Assembly: GCA_028571685.1 (NCBI GenBank)
Contig: CM053156.1
Location: 84,075,049-84,139,048 of the forward strand
DNA: 64,000 bases
Direction: 5' to 3'
Source: Heterohyrax brucei
Lineage: Eukaryota; Chordata; Mammalia; Hyracoidea; Procaviidae
Below, piece by piece: positions 9,900 to 21,310 of this stretch. The notes beneath the pieces are model-generated. The model worked only from the letters and a program-made list of their open reading frames with translations. It was not told the DNA's origin and ran no database searches. Positions within the stretch are counted from its first letter, which is position 1; every line of letters starts with the position of its first letter. The position numbers were made by a program, and so were the translations under genes.

Positions 9900-10256
9900 T
9901 GTCTACTGAGGCCAAATGGGAGTCTCCTGCCTTTCCAGGGAGGCAAGAATCACCTCGCTATTTCTGAAGGGATGTAGCTAGTTGGGGGACCTGCAAACCA
10001 CCAATACCTGATTGGTATGGAGGTTTGAATCCTGGCACTTTTTGCCAAGAAGTCTAAATCTGCTGACATTCATGCTCCAGGGCCTGCCATGGGATCAGGC
10101 TTAAGCTCACCTGCAGCAGAGACCACATCCTGGCTTAGACTCTTCCTCCCCTCAACCTGCATCCCTTGCTTCCCCTCTCCTGGAAACTCTCCTTCTGTAA
10201 ATCACTTGTACAGAATCCTTGCCTCAGTCTCTGCTTCTAGGGAACCCAGCTGAAGT
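9900..10256 (+). mobile_element. possible ERVL-type LTR remnant
   Basis: The end 'ctctgcttctagggaacccagctgaag' and the run 'cctcaacctgcatcccttgcttcccctctcctgg' resemble the 3' part of old ERVL LTRs. No start or flanking duplication is visible, so this is a weak call. Confidence 0.3.
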
Positions 10257-10379
10257 CGCTCCTACTGTCTTCTACAGAATAACACTTCAGAGTCTAATAG
10301 TTTGACAAATAAATTCAATGAACCCTCCATGAAGAATAGCTCCATACCTGTATAAACTGTTCCAGCACATTCAAGAAAA

Positions 10380-10402
10380 TTCACACACACACACACACAC
10401 GC
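10380..10402. repeat. (CA)n microsatellite
   Basis: About ten uninterrupted CA units, ending in 'cgc'. Confidence 0.95.
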
Positions 10403-10694
10403 ATCTGAAATCATCCGTGAACCCTTCACACCATTGATCCCACTACTTGGCAATGCACAAGAAAACAACCAATCAAAGTGTTAAATACTCACACAGCAAT
10501 TCTTAAAACATTGACAACAAAAATCCAGGAGCTTATTAAAAGAATGAGTCTCTCTGTACAACTGAACTTCATAACCTGTTGACACAACTGACCACATTAG
10601 GGAGGTCAAAGACAAGAAAAATATTTGCCTGCTACTTGAAGCATACTGGATATTTTAGTAACACGATTTTCATAGAGATACATCACATGTTGTT
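10403..10694. other. no feature seen
   Basis: AT-rich sequence between the CA repeat and the next RTE. No long frame and no recognised element. Confidence 0.5.
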
Positions 10695-11165
10695 TCTCAA
10701 TGTCGTTGAGTTGGTTCTGATGCCACAACTCTATGTACAACAGAAAAAAATGTTACACCTGTGCTACCCTCACAGTTGTTGCTGTGTTTGAGCACATTGT
10801 GACATAACATATATCATATCACTGAAATTCTTCCTCTTTTTTGCTGACCCTCTACTTTACCAAGAAGTATGTCCTTCTCCAGGGACTGGAAACACATCCA
10901 AAACATGTCCTAAAGACACATCCAAAGAACATGAGATGAAATCTTGCCACCTTTGCTGCTACAGAGCATTCTGGCTGTGCGTTTTCCAAGACATACATAC
11001 TTATTCATTCTTCTGGCATTCCATGCTATATTCAATATCCTTCATCAACACCATAATTCAAATGCATCAGTTCTTCCTGAATCTTCTGTATTCGTTGTCC
11101 AGCTTTTGCACACATACGAGGCAATTGAAAATACCACAGTTTAGGTCAGGCACACCTTACTCCCC
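10695..11165 (-). mobile_element. RTE LINE 3' fragment
   Basis: Antisense copy: 'tgtcgttgagttggttctgatgcc', 'tttgctgaccctctactttacc', 'caacaccataattcaaatgc', 'ttcttcctgaatcttctgtattcgttgtccagc' and 'accacagtttaggtcaggcac'. The frames at 10936-11169 and 10944-11144 are antisense to the LINE. Confidence 0.9.
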
Positions 11166-11559
11166 ATAGGGACAAACAATAAAGATATCAATAAAAATAT
11201 ATAGGAAGTAAAAAGGAAACAAAAAAAACTTTATTTGAAAGCAAGAAAAAAATTGCAGAATACCAGTAAATAAATCTAATAGGAAATATATAAGACCCGT
11301 AAAACAACTATAAAGCATAATTATTAGGACTAGAAAATACCAACAAATGGAAAAATATTTGCTCTTTTTAGCTAAGATAACTCAATTTTATGAAGAAGTC
11401 AGACCTTCCTGTATTAGTGAATGACTGTGCTGCTGTGATTTCTGGTAAAATGCCAACAACTGTATTTCACAGATCAGCTGATTTTTTTTTGGAGGGAGAA
11501 ACAAGTTGATTAAAGTCTCAGGGAAAAATAATGATACAAAAATAACCAGAAAAGGTCTG

Positions 11560-12384
11560 AAAAGCAGAGTAAATATGTGTGGAATTAGCCTGTTAGCCTG
11601 GAAAGAGAAAACCTTATAAAGCTAGAATAATTTAATGAGATAATGAATGTAAATTGCCTAGCGCAATGCCTGACACAGGAACAAAGAGAAAGATTAATGG
11701 GAACAAAATTGAATGAAAAAACAGACAAAAATACAGATGGAAATTTAATTTATGGTGAAGTTGGCATTTTAACTCAGTGGGTAGGGAACAGATTAGTCAA
11801 CAAATGGGTTTGGGATACCTGGGAGTTTTTTAAAAAGTAGAAGAAACTAAAGTTGGATCCCTATTTCATGTTTTTTTTTTTCATCAAAAATCACTTCAAA
11901 TGGATCAATGCTATAAACAGTAAGAAATGAAGGCTTAAATGCTTTAGAACAAAATAAATGAACTAAACCAAATCGTCTTGAAATATGTATAACTTTCTAA
12001 GAAATGGCTTACAATCCTGATTGCATTAAATGATTTTTTTCCCATCCTTTCTTTTCTTCTTCTTCATTTTTTCCAGTTTTTGCTAAGTCACAAGATAAAC
12101 AGCTCACAGAGTAAATGTATTGAAAAATCCATATGACAAAATACTCATTTCCCTGCTATAAAAGGAATATTGAAATTAATTTTAAAAACCATCATCTTAT
12201 GTTAAAGAGAAAGCCTTAACATGTTCTTTGCAAGAGAGAGGGATAAGTACAACTTTGAACATGTATGAAAGTGTTCAGCCATACTCATAACTATAAAAAA
12301 TTTTGTAAAAATGAGTGCATCATGCTTGGAGAGGATATGAAGAAGCTGGCATCTTCAAATTTTATTATATAAGTATAAAGATCT
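11560..12384 (+). mobile_element. old L1 ORF2 3' part, first segment
   Basis: Degraded L1 sequence running from 'aaaaatacagatggaaatttaatttatggtgaag' through 'actaaagttggatccctatttcatg' to 'cttggagaggatatgaagaagctgg', which is the order seen in old (L1M-type) elements. It is interrupted by an AfroSINE and resumes at 12544. Confidence 0.7.
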
Positions 12385-12543
12385 GACAATGAACCCCAAA
12401 CCCACTGTCATCGAATTGATTCCAACAGGCCACTCTGCAGGACAGAGTAGAACTGCTCCATAGAGTTTCCAAAGAGCACCTGGTGGATTTGAACTGCCAT
12501 CCCTTGGTTAGCAGAGTCATCAACCACTATGCTATCACAGCTT
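12385..12543 (-). mobile_element. AfroSINE inserted in L1
   Basis: Antisense full-length copy: 'gaaccccaaacccactgtcatcgaattgattcc' to 'ttagcagagtcatcaaccactatgctatcac'. Its position between two halves of one old L1 shows that the SINE is younger than that L1. Confidence 0.9.
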
Positions 12544-12790
12544 CCAAGTTTTACAGTAACTATAAGAATGTCCAATGTGTAAGGTGCTCCTTCTAGATTG
12601 TCCACTGCTATGTGTTCATTCTATAGACACAGCCACTTGTGTGCCCCCAAAACTTGGAGACAGGGACGTCTGTTGCAGCAGCACTGACTGTAAAAAAAAA
12701 AAACAAAAAACTCTAAATCACCTAAATGCTCCCCAGGAAGAAAGTAGTTCAATTAAAAAAATAAATAAAACATCTAACCAAGATTTACTT
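12544..12790 (+). mobile_element. old L1, second segment
   Basis: It continues the L1 with 'cttggagacagggacgtctgttgcagcagc' and 'aaatcacctaaatgctcccc', followed by A-rich sequence. This matches the region of old L1s that reads 'attgcagcattgtttgtaatagc'. Confidence 0.55.
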
Positions 12791-12849
12791 ATTTATTTCT
12801 ACAGGGTTTAAATAACTAAACAAACGTTACACGGTTTGTTTATTTGATG

Positions 12850-13061
12850 CCGAGACTGGGAAATTTCCCCTGTTAAAGTATGGACAGTAAGTAATGTAGG
12901 CCACTGTCTATAGTTATGTCTGTGATTATGGCCTCTTTCATAACTACTCAACTCTGCCACTGCATAAACAGGTCAATGTGACTGGGTTCCAGTAAAACTT
13001 GATTTACAAAAACAGATGGTGGGCTAGATTTGGCCCTTAGGTCGTAGTTTGCCAATTCCTG
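12850..13061 (+). mobile_element. hAT-type non-autonomous DNA transposon
   Basis: It shares its course with the element split across 37841-38030 and 38714-38743: 'aactactcaactctgccactg', 'tccagtaaaacttgatttac', 'gtgggctagatttggccc' and an end 'cgtagtttgccaattcctg'. Possible 8-bp duplications atttgatg (12842-12849) and ctttaatg (13062-13069) agree at six positions. hAT elements make 8-bp duplications. Confidence 0.75.
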
Positions 13062-13192
13062 CTTTAATGGATTTATTTGCAGATCAACAATCTGTATTTA
13101 TTTATGGACAGATAGATTACTTGTACACTTGTTCATGAATAAATATTCCACACAAGGTTTACGTATACAATTTCTGTTATGCGTGTATTATG

Positions 13193-13645
13193 TCATTATT
13201 GTTGTTAGTTGCCACATGAAACGCTGCCCGGTCCTGTGCCATCCTGACAATACTAGGTGTGTTTGAGCCCAGTGTTACCCGCACTGTGTCACCCTACTTC
13301 GTTGAAGGTCTCTTTCTTCTTCACAGACTGTTGACTTTACCAAACATGATGTCCTTCTACAGGGATGGAACCCTCCTCCAAACACATCCTCAGAAAGCAT
13401 GACGGTGAAATTGCTCCAGGGTTGCATCTAAAGAGCATTCTGGCTGCCACTTCTTCTAAGACACGTGACAGATTTCTTCACTCTCCTGGTAGTCCATAGT
13501 ATATCCAGTACTTTTTGCCAACACCATAATTTAAATAAGCCAATTCTTCTCTGGCCTTCCTTTTTTTTATTAAACAGCTTTTGCATGCATATGGGACAAT
13601 TCAAAATACCATGACTTGGGCCAGATGCTCCTTAGTCATCAATAT
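13193..13645 (-). mobile_element. RTE LINE 3' fragment
   Basis: Antisense copy: 'aaacgctgcccggtcctgtgcc', 'caaacatgatgtccttctacaggg', 'agcattctggctgccacttcttc', 'gccaacaccataatttaaa' and 'ccatgacttgggccag'. Confidence 0.9.
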
Positions 13646-13714
13646 GTAATACACAATTTAATTACATGTAAAATACATTATTAATTAATTAAATAAATAC
13701 TCCCTACAAGGTTA

Positions 13715-13965
13715 TACTCTATAACAGCAAAAAAAGAATGTGGTGACCAGCGTACAATGACACGGACAATCTCCAGGATCTATTGTTCAGTAAAAAACAA
13801 GTAGTGAACCCATGAGAACAGTGCCCTTGGCTGCATTTAGCAGTCCACAGGTTTTATTTAACATTTTGTAAATGATACAGGAAAACCTGTCATTACCTCT
13901 AGAGAGGGAACCAAGGAACTGGGATTTGGGGAAAATAGAAAAAAATTCACTTCCCATTTATATTA
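13715..13965 (+). mobile_element. old L1 3' UTR fragment
   Basis: The run 'cggacaatctccaggatctattgttcagtaaaaaacaagtag' and 'cctctagagagggaacc' corresponds to old L1 3' UTRs. The call rests on recall of that class. Confidence 0.55.
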
Positions 13966-14477
13966 GTCAGCCAGCATTCTGGCTGGGAAGGCTGGTTATT
14001 AAAATGTTGAAATATTTGGGGACCACTTGATAAACGACCACTGCTTTGAATGCCACCAGTCAAGCTGGTTGTTTTGGTCCCACATTAGGGACCAAGCTCT
14101 GACTTCCCATAATTTAACAGCTAGAAGGATAGCACAAGTTCCCAGACCCTGTTGCAGTGCTACGGCCAATGTGCATCAGGACCCCCAGGGCTGATGTCCA
14201 TCCAGACAGGTGACCAGATATTCTCAAAGTCACAATTCTTCTAAATTGTTTGCATGCCATGTTTACCGCTTGCTTACAAGCAGTATGATCTTCCAAAAAA
14301 TACACGTATGATCTCAAGTTACTGTGTATCTCTGAGTTAGTTTTCTCATCTCTAAAATGGAAAATGTCTCCAATAACTCTTGTGATATCTACCAAGACCA
14401 CTACTTCCCCTTCTCTGCACTCTGTCTCCACCTTGACTGTGTTCAAGTCATATGGCCTTCTCTTCTGACTAGAGCTT

Positions 14478-14690
14478 GCTGGAGTCCCTGGGTGATGCAA
14501 ATAGCTAAGTGCTGGACTACTAACCTGAAGGTTGGTGGTCCAGACCACCCCAGGGACAGCTTGGAACTAAAGCTTGGTGATCTGCTTCCCAAAGACCACA
14601 CCCTTATAAACCATACGGGGCACTTCAAGTCTGCACACATGGAGTTGCCGTGAGTCAGAACTGACTCAACAGCAGTTAACAACAACACCG
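14478..14690 (+). mobile_element. AfroSINE, long variant with extra internal segment
   Basis: The head 'agtccctgggtgatgcaaatagctaag' is followed by the long-form insert 'gtgatctgcttcccaaagaccaca', 'cacacatggagttgccgtgagtcagaactgactc' and an RTE-like end 'agcagttaacaacaac'. This copy shows directly that AfroSINE and RTE share a 3' terminus. The 144- and 109-residue minus frames here are antisense to it. Confidence 0.9.
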
Positions 14691-15519
14691 AAAGATGAAC
14701 CCCTGACCTGGGCTTCCACAACGTACAGTGCCCTTTCAGAATACTCACTATTCCTTCTGTCTTTGGGTACAAGGGATACTCTTACATTCAAAAAAAAAAA
14801 AGTCATCTTGCTACTTCATCTAGGTAGGTGGACTTCTGTTATTTACAGCCAGAGTGGTGAGACTGAGGTACGGATGATGCTAAACTTGCGACACCTTGGT
14901 AAGAAAATGTATATAATTGGTGCACAATAAATGCTAGGCTGCCGTTATTGCCTGCATGGTAAATGAAGGTGCCAAATCTCACAGTGCAATGAGCTGATTA
15001 GGAAGACCTGGATTTCGGGGCCAGCACTGTCACTCACACGTAGTTTTCAGCCAAGCTCATCATGTCACTGAGCTTTCCTTTCGTCACTAGTGACACAGAG
15101 TCGTGAGACCCAGCTGACCTGCCTCTGGATTTGTTGGAGGATGAGAGGCAGTAAGCTATCTAAAAGCAAAGTATACAATTCTAGGCCAACATAATATAAT
15201 TAATTTTTTTTGTCTTCTTTTTCTTTTTGGCACTAAGAGCATTTTGAAAGATAATGCGAAGTGTTTGTTTCACTTATACAATCATTTCCTACCATCCAGG
15301 CTCAAAACCTTTTATTCAAGCTTCTATTACAGTGAGAACAGTAGCGTTGTCCAGGTGGTGGCTGATGTGTCAGCTTCTTTTGCTATCCAGAATTCTTTGA
15401 GGACAGAGAATGTAGTTTATTTATTTGTATGTACTCATGGTAGATGTCTGATAAGTAAATGAATAGGAAAGCAGTAAAGAAACACAAAGAGACCTACAAC
15501 AAGAAACTACGTGTAGAAT
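14691..15519. other. low-repeat sequence, no gene seen
   Basis: Possibly a faint MIR trace near 15050-15090 ('catgtcactgagctttcctttcg'). An A12 run lies at about 14790. No supported gene. Confidence 0.5.
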
Positions 15520-15683
15520 AAACCCATGGCCATAAAGTCAACACTGACGCGTAGCAACCATGTAGGACAGGATGGCACTGCCTCACAGGGTTTGCAAGGC
15601 TGTAACCTGCCAAGTCTTTCCTCTGGGAGCGGCTGGTGGGTTCGAACCATCGAGTGCTTGACCAGTGTACCACCAGGCCTTAG
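15520..15683 (-). mobile_element. AfroSINE
   Basis: Antisense: 'atggccataaagtcaacactgacgcgtagc', 'gggtttgcaaggctgtaacctgcc', and the head in reverse 'ttgaccagtgtaccaccagg'. Confidence 0.9.
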
Positions 15684-15685
15684 GT

Positions 15686-15985
15686 CTTGAATAGTTTGGC
15701 TTAACTAATAAAGAATGTCTGCCTTGAGTGTTGTGCTCTTTAAAAAATCAGCCATGTGGGATCAAAGGGACACCAGCAACTGGAATGTCTAGATAGGAGG
15801 CTTAGCGCGCAAAGAATTTACATCACTGGCAGAGGAACAATTTGGAAAACGAAACTGAAGATGGTTGCACAATTTGAAGAATGTCATTAATGTCACTGAA
15901 TTATACATGTAGACGTTGTTGAACTGAGGTGTATTCTGCTGTGCACATTTTCAGCAACATCAAAAAGAAATAAAATGAAGTATTA
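15686..15985 (+). mobile_element. L1-type 3' UTR family C copy
   Basis: Second clear copy of the unit at 4245-4520, ending 'cacattttcagcaacatcaaaaagaaataaaatg'. It is followed directly by another L1 3' end at 15986, so two 3' ends lie in tandem. Confidence 0.6.
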
Positions 15986-16252
15986 ATGTAGAAGAGTGTG
16001 CTTCTTGACTTACATAGATACAGGAGACACACTGGGCACCTCCTGTTGGGAGGTGAGATGAGAAGAGAGAGGGGGACAGGAGCTGCTTTAATGGACACAG
16101 GACATACAGGGTAGAGGAGTGTACTGTCACAGTGTGGGGAGAGCAGCTAGGATCACATAACAGGGTGGGTGGAAGCTGTAAGGTTTTATCTGAGAAAATG
16201 ACTTGAACTGTAAACTTTCACCGAGAATACAATAAAATTGTTTTTAAGAAGA
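15986..16252 (+). mobile_element. L1 3' end
   Basis: It shares 'gaagagtgtgcttcttgactta', 'gtgtactgtcacagtgtggggagagcag' and 'gtaaactttcaccgagaatacaataaaat' with 56700-57115, including the terminal AATAAA signal. Confidence 0.8.
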
Positions 16253-17429
16253 AAAAATGTTGTGTATTACAGGAAGCTTCACAACTACACTTCCAAATAG
16301 TCTCCTGAGTAGCTCAGTGACTTAGTGTTTATCTGCTGTCTAGAGATAAAAATGTGGTCCATGAATCATTGCTCGATTCCACTGGTGAAATTCTAACCCC
16401 TCACTCCCTTATTAAAATTTGACAAATATTTATCCAAAGGCTACAGGAGCAGTGCTAAGTCCTTAGGATACAATATGGGCCAAAGATCTAAAACTGGGAG
16501 TCTTTCATGGTGAGGGAAATTCAAGTATGTTAATATTTCATCATTCCTGTGAAATGATTGAATATTTACTTTGTTTCTTCTTCCTGGAGTTTTAATTTTG
16601 TTGCAATAGCTGGTGAAGGCTTTATACTCTGCAGTCAATTGTGACAGCCCAATTGTCACTAGGTGCTGGATTACAGGCTTCACAGATGTGAGGGGGCAGA
16701 AATACTTTAATTTTGTTTTTAATTATACAATAACAAAAGCTATTATGAACCAGGAAAGAATATCTTAAAATTCATTATCAGCCAGAATAAGATCCTCAGA
16801 AAGGCTTTTCAGAGCTTAATCAAGATAAAATGAAAGAAAAATAAAACTAAATTCAAAAAATTCTTCTAAAAGATGAAAGAATTCAGAGAAGAACATGAAA
16901 ACAAAGCTTACGGAAGAATAAGGGCTCTAAATTAGATACCTCTCTTGAATCATTGTCAAGCACATATCTTACTTGAATTATGATCAAAAAGCTCCTATCA
17001 ATCTCTCTCTATGAGAAAATAAGAAAGAATGACAGAGATTCCATTTTCCTTTCCAGGTATGACTCAATTTCCAACTTTATGACAGGTTTCATGCTGCTTT
17101 ATAAATTATTAGATGAACAAAGTAATGTCAACTTACTAACAAGGAACATGGGGATGAGCTGGTGTTTGAGTCTTAGAAAGAGCCAGACATGTGAAATTCC
17201 TCTAACATCTAGGAAACACATCCAGTCTCAAGGATGGCATGTAGATGTAACTGCTACACAAAGAAGAATCTCTTGACAGAAATTAGAGAAGGAACTGAAC
17301 TGTAAGTCTAACAGCCTCTCTGAATAACTACCTTCTTAGCAATGAGCCCAGAAAAGCTGGATGGTGCCCAGCTACCACAGCGAACATTTTGGTCAAGGAA
17401 TCAACAAATTAATCCTAATCAAAAGGGGG
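16253..17429. other. AT-rich sequence, no gene seen
   Basis: An A-rich block at 16790-16920 could be decayed LINE sequence but was not identified. A 98-residue frame at 16980-17276 has no recognisable domain. Confidence 0.45.
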
Positions 17430-17845
17430 AGCAATGTGGAACAAATTATCAAACTTTACGCATAACCCCCATTTGCTGCACTTACTGATACTAGAGGTGT
17501 CCCCAAATCTGTTATTCTGAGACAATTTTCAAACCATGAACAGAAATTATCCCCTCCTGTCATCTTTAAACAACTTCTCAGATACATTAGTAAAGAGTGT
17601 CCTGCATGAGCAATGTGTACTTTAAAGAATTATCTTTATGAAATCAGATTTTCAACGGTGACTCTGAAGTATGGAGGAGAAATTTGGGGGGAGGGTAGCG
17701 AGTCTAAGTCAATACAGAGATAGAGATAAGATAGAGAGAATGATGGGATAATGGGAAGAACGTGAACATTACTGAGCTGTAGCAATGTACGAATGCATAT
17801 ATGCTCTGTTGTGTACATTTTCACCACAATTAAAAGAGCAGAGTC
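17430..17845 (+). mobile_element. L1-type 3' UTR remnant (family C-like)
   Basis: It ends 'gaacattactgagctgtagcaatgtac..tctgttgtgtacattttcaccacaattaaaa', parallel to the ends at 4520 and 15985. The 5' part is diverged. Confidence 0.5.
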
Positions 17846-18399
17846 TCTTTGGTGTCTTTATAATACAACTAATATGTGCTCTGAAACATTATCATACTTC
17901 ATTTCTCTTGAAAGTGTTTCATATTTCATATTTATAAGTTACTAGCAAGGTTTGTAGTTTCTTTGGATTGCAGGGCACAACAAATATTTTGTGGGCTCCC
18001 TGTGGATTGCTATGACTCTAAGGCATAGCAGCTGCCCCTAGTTGTTTAGCACCCAGCCTGGTGACCATTAGGACAGGCTCCTAATTGCCCCAGGTGTGTT
18101 GGCCTGATAAAGGAAGTGGTTGAGATGGAAATTTAATCAGCTGCTCAAGGAAAACTAACTTGCTTCTAGCCAGGGACTCAAAACTGGGTCAAGACAGCAT
18201 TAAAAAAAGAGTAGATTACAAGAAAAGAACTCTTAAAATACAGGCATTCTTCTCAAGCTGACCAAATGACCCATCAGGCATCATGTGACATAGTAAACAC
18301 CTGCATTATCTGTGTGTGTCTGTGTGTTAATGTACCTTTCTGATAAACAAATTCCCTTCATCTCATAGAGCATCTGATTTTCAATGAAAAGCTCCCCCC
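17846..18399. other. no feature seen
   Basis: A (TG)n-like stretch lies at about 18310-18330. Otherwise unremarkable. Confidence 0.5.
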
Positions 18400-18850
18400 T
18401 ACTCGTAATCCATATAGGTTGAGGAGAGGACACTGAGCCCATCCCTGGGTCCAGAGAAACTCATATGATCCAGGCCAGACCATAGAGCACTGGCATAAGA
18501 TCTCTCGGCCTAAGTGATTGGCTCAGGGATGGACATTTACTAATGTGACTGGTAAAAGGAAGCTCTACATTCATGGCTGTCTAGCTGGCAGAGGGTAAGC
18601 CTAAATCTGCTGGTATCGGCTCACCAACAAGAGTAAGGAGGCTGCCTGAGAGTGAGCCAACCCAAAGAAACAGAGAATCCAGGGATGAATGAGTAGAGTT
18701 TCTCACATCACTGTTTGAGCACCTGGATCCAGCTTTACCTGAAGAACTTTACACGTGTAACTTTTATTCACATGAGCAAATAAATCTACTTTTTGCTTGT
18801 ATCAATTTATACTAGTTTTCTATCACAAAACCAAAAGAAACATGACTAGT
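18400..18850 (+). mobile_element. MLT1-like LTR remnant
   Basis: The 3' half resembles MaLR/MLT1-type LTRs: 'tgagcacctggatccagctttacctgaag', 'gagcaaataaatctactttttgcttg' (containing the AATAAA signal) and an end 'aaccaaaagaaacatgac'. The upstream part fits the same class but is diverged. Confidence 0.5.
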
Positions 18851-18917
18851 CACTTTGTCTGGAAATATTGGCACCGTTGCTGTATATGCTCACTCTCAAC
18901 ATTTTTGTTTTTAAGCA

Positions 18918-19441
18918 CGTCATGGATTCAATTGTGTGCCCCCAAAAATGTATGTAGCCATGTGCCTGGGGCATGACTCCCTGTATTCTATGACTGTCCT
19001 CCGTTTTGTGATTATCCTGTGCTATATGTTAAAGCATTAGGGTGGCACTGTAAATCCCTTTATAAGATCACCTCCCTGCTCCACTGTAAAGGGAGGTTCT
19101 CTGGAGTATGGCTTGCACCACCCTTAATCCTTTTGTCCCACAGGAGATAAAAAGAATGAGAAACAAGCAGACAATTGAGAACCTCACACCATCAAGAAAG
19201 CAGCACCAGGAGAAGAGTGTGTCCTTCAGACCTGAGTTTCCTGCACTAGGGTGCTCCCTGGACAAAGACTGATGCAATACCGGACTTTCCTCCAGAGCGG
19301 ACAAGGGGAAAGCCTTCCCCTGGAGCAGGCATCCTGAATTTGGACTTGTAGCCTACCAGACTGTGTAAGAATAAACCTTCCTTTGTTAAAGCCATCCACT
19401 CTGTGGTATTTCTGTTAGAGCAGCACTGGCTGATTGAAACA
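18918..19441 (+). mobile_element. solo LTR, ERVL-MaLR-like
   Basis: Sense copy of the same LTR as 39074-39583. It starts 'cgtcatggattcaattgtgtgccccc' and ends 'ttctgttagagcagcactggctgattgaaaca'. It contains 'aagaataaaccttcctttg', holding the polyadenylation signal. No internal provirus. The antisense 105- and 78-residue frames here recur in the other copy and are not genes. Confidence 0.85.
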
Positions 19442-19929
19442 AAACCCTTTACCTCCTCTGCTTCCTCTGTATAAGCTAAGCAAATTCCCTTCTTCATCAC
19501 TTGGTTCACTTGCTCTCTCCAAACTGAAACACCACTGAGTTCCTTCTTCATTATCTGTCTCAAAGCCCATCAGGCTCCCAACCTTAAGCCATTGTCCAGG
19601 TCTGCTCAGACACCTGTATCAAATGCCTGTCGCATCACTCATGGTTATACTCTTATATTGTCCCCTTGAGGGTTCATTTATGTGCTAGTTATGTCCCCAA
19701 CTCCTTTCCAGGATCCCAAAATCAAATGCATTCTTGACCGGTCCCATGGTTTTCACATAACATTCAACACGAACCTCCAGCGTCTCCCTTTTGGGCTGCC
19801 AGCAAAATCTCTAGACAGAACTCTCCATGTTGACATTACTCCCTGCAACCTGTTGTTGCCTCAACTGACAGACACCACAGCTTAAAGTCCTCTGTTACAA
19901 TCCATGTGTTCTATGGATTGCATCAACAG

Positions 19930-20154
19930 TCCTTGAAACATCCTACAAAGTTCTACAGGATTTGGTCTCCTGCCGAGTTCACCACCTTCCTTCCAGATCC
20001 CTCTCCTGCCTTCTCTTTCAGTCCTTCACACTCAAGATTTTCAGTTCCTTCTTGTCTCTCTGCTTCTCCATCCCAGGGCAGGTTGTGCTGTTTCTTCTTC
20101 CTGTAACACTCTACCACCTTCCTTTCATTAATTAATTCCCATTTATTCTTTGGA
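19930..20154 (+). mobile_element. L2 LINE fragment, pyrimidine-rich part
   Basis: The pyrimidine-rich run around 'cttccagatccctctcctgcc' and 'gcttctccatcccagggcagg' resembles the L2 3' region. A likely further piece follows the SINE at 21173. Confidence 0.45.
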
Positions 20155-20325
20155 AAACATGGTGGCACAGCAATTAAGTGCTACAGCTGTTAACCAGAAG
20201 GTCAGCAGTTGGAATCCACCAGGGACTCCTTAGAAACTCTATGGGGCTTGTCTACCCTGTCTACAGAGTCGCCGTGATTCAGAATCCACTTGATGGCAAT
20301 GGGTTTGATCTTTGGTTTGGTTTAT
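20155..20325 (+). mobile_element. AfroSINE
   Basis: Full-length sense copy: 'ggtggcacagcaattaagtgctacagctgttaaccagaagg', the B-box area 'gcagttggaatccacc', the end 'cttgatggcaatggg' and a T/G-rich tail. Confidence 0.95.
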
Positions 20326-20444
20326 GCTGTAGCTCTCCGAGCAATATTTGTTCCTCTGGAAGAACTCACCATGACCCTATTGATTAGATTTCCTTTCTGC
20401 TAGTAACATTCTAGATGGAGATAGGTAGTGGCTGTCTAGTCAAT

Positions 20445-20660
20445 GATATCTGTAATAGAATGACAACAGCCCAAAACACTGCCCGATTCCGCATCAACCT
20501 CAAGATCACCAGCAGGTCTGAGTTATTCTCTGTGGCCCTGTGTCAGTCAGTCCATTTCATTCAGAGTCCCCCTCACTGTAACTAACCATCTTCTTCACCA
20601 AACACAATGTCCTATTCCAGTGGCTGATCCCTCCTGATGGCATGGCCAAAACAAGTAAGA
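20445..20660 (-). mobile_element. RTE LINE 3' fragment
   Basis: Antisense: 'aaaacactgcccgattccgc', 'agtcagtccatttcattcag', 'ttcttcaccaaacacaatgtcc' and 'ggctgatccctcctgatggcatgg'. It abuts the SINE at 20665. Confidence 0.75.
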
Positions 20661-20664
20661 AGGA

Positions 20665-20885
20665 CAATGTTCTATTCTGATTCATGATGTTTTCACTGGC
20701 TCATTTTCAGCAGCAGATCTCCAGGCCTTTCTTCCTACTCTGACTTAGTCTGGAAGCTCTGCTGAACCTTGTGGCCCACAGATAATCCTGATGGTATTTG
20801 AAAATATCAGTGCCATAGCGTCCAGTATCACAGCAACACACAAGCTACAACTGTACAACTAACTGACAGATGGAGGACTTCATTA
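20665..20885 (-). mobile_element. tRNA-Gly-headed SINE fragment, antisense
   Basis: 'atgttttcactggctcattttcag', 'ccaggcctttcttcctactctgacttagtctgg', 'gtatttgaaaatatc' and 'cagtatcacagcaacac' repeat the order seen at 7782-8175. Confidence 0.75.
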
Positions 20886-21010
20886 TAAGATCTCATAACT
20901 CTATGGGTGTTTTTTTCCTAGCATATATCGTATTTGTTAGTCTATACAGTCGCATATGTACATATCTATAAAGAGAGATAATTTTGTAACGTCCTCTATT
21001 AAACTACTTT

Positions 21011-21172
21011 AAAAAAAAAACTGTTGCCATCAAGCCAATTTCAGCTCATAACGACTCTGTAAGAAAGAGGAGAACTGCCCCATAGCATTTCCAGGGAACA
21101 ACTGGTAGATTCAAACTGCTGACCTTTTGAGTAACAGCTGAACTCTTAACCACACCCCGCCACCAGGGCTCC
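21011..21172 (-). mobile_element. AfroSINE
   Basis: Antisense full-length copy with a poly-A at its left edge: 'ctgttgccatcaagccaatttcagctc' to 'accacaccccgccaccagggctcc'. Confidence 0.95.
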
Positions 21173-21310
21173 AGTTAGACTACAAGCTCCATAAAATTAA
21201 GAATCATGACTGCCTTGCTTCAGCACATATCACCATCAATTAGCATGGGCAGCATCCTTGACCCAGTATGCACTTCATAAAAACTGGTTAAATGAATGAA
21301 AGAATTACGT
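21173..21310 (+). mobile_element. L2/MIR-type 3' end
   Basis: 'gttagactacaagctccataaaattaagaatcatgact', 'ccttgacccagtatgcacttcataaaaactgg' and 'aaatgaatgaaag' follow the terminal part of L2. Confidence 0.6.

Noticed and set aside
14114..14548. 144-residue minus-strand frame
   Set aside because: It partly overlaps an AfroSINE in antisense, has no recognisable domain, and overlaps other frames of similar length.
19246..19563. Minus-strand frame (105 aa) resembling the minus-strand frame at 39334-39537
   Set aside because: Both are antisense to copies of one LTR family. The similarity reflects nucleotide homology of the LTRs, not selection on a protein.
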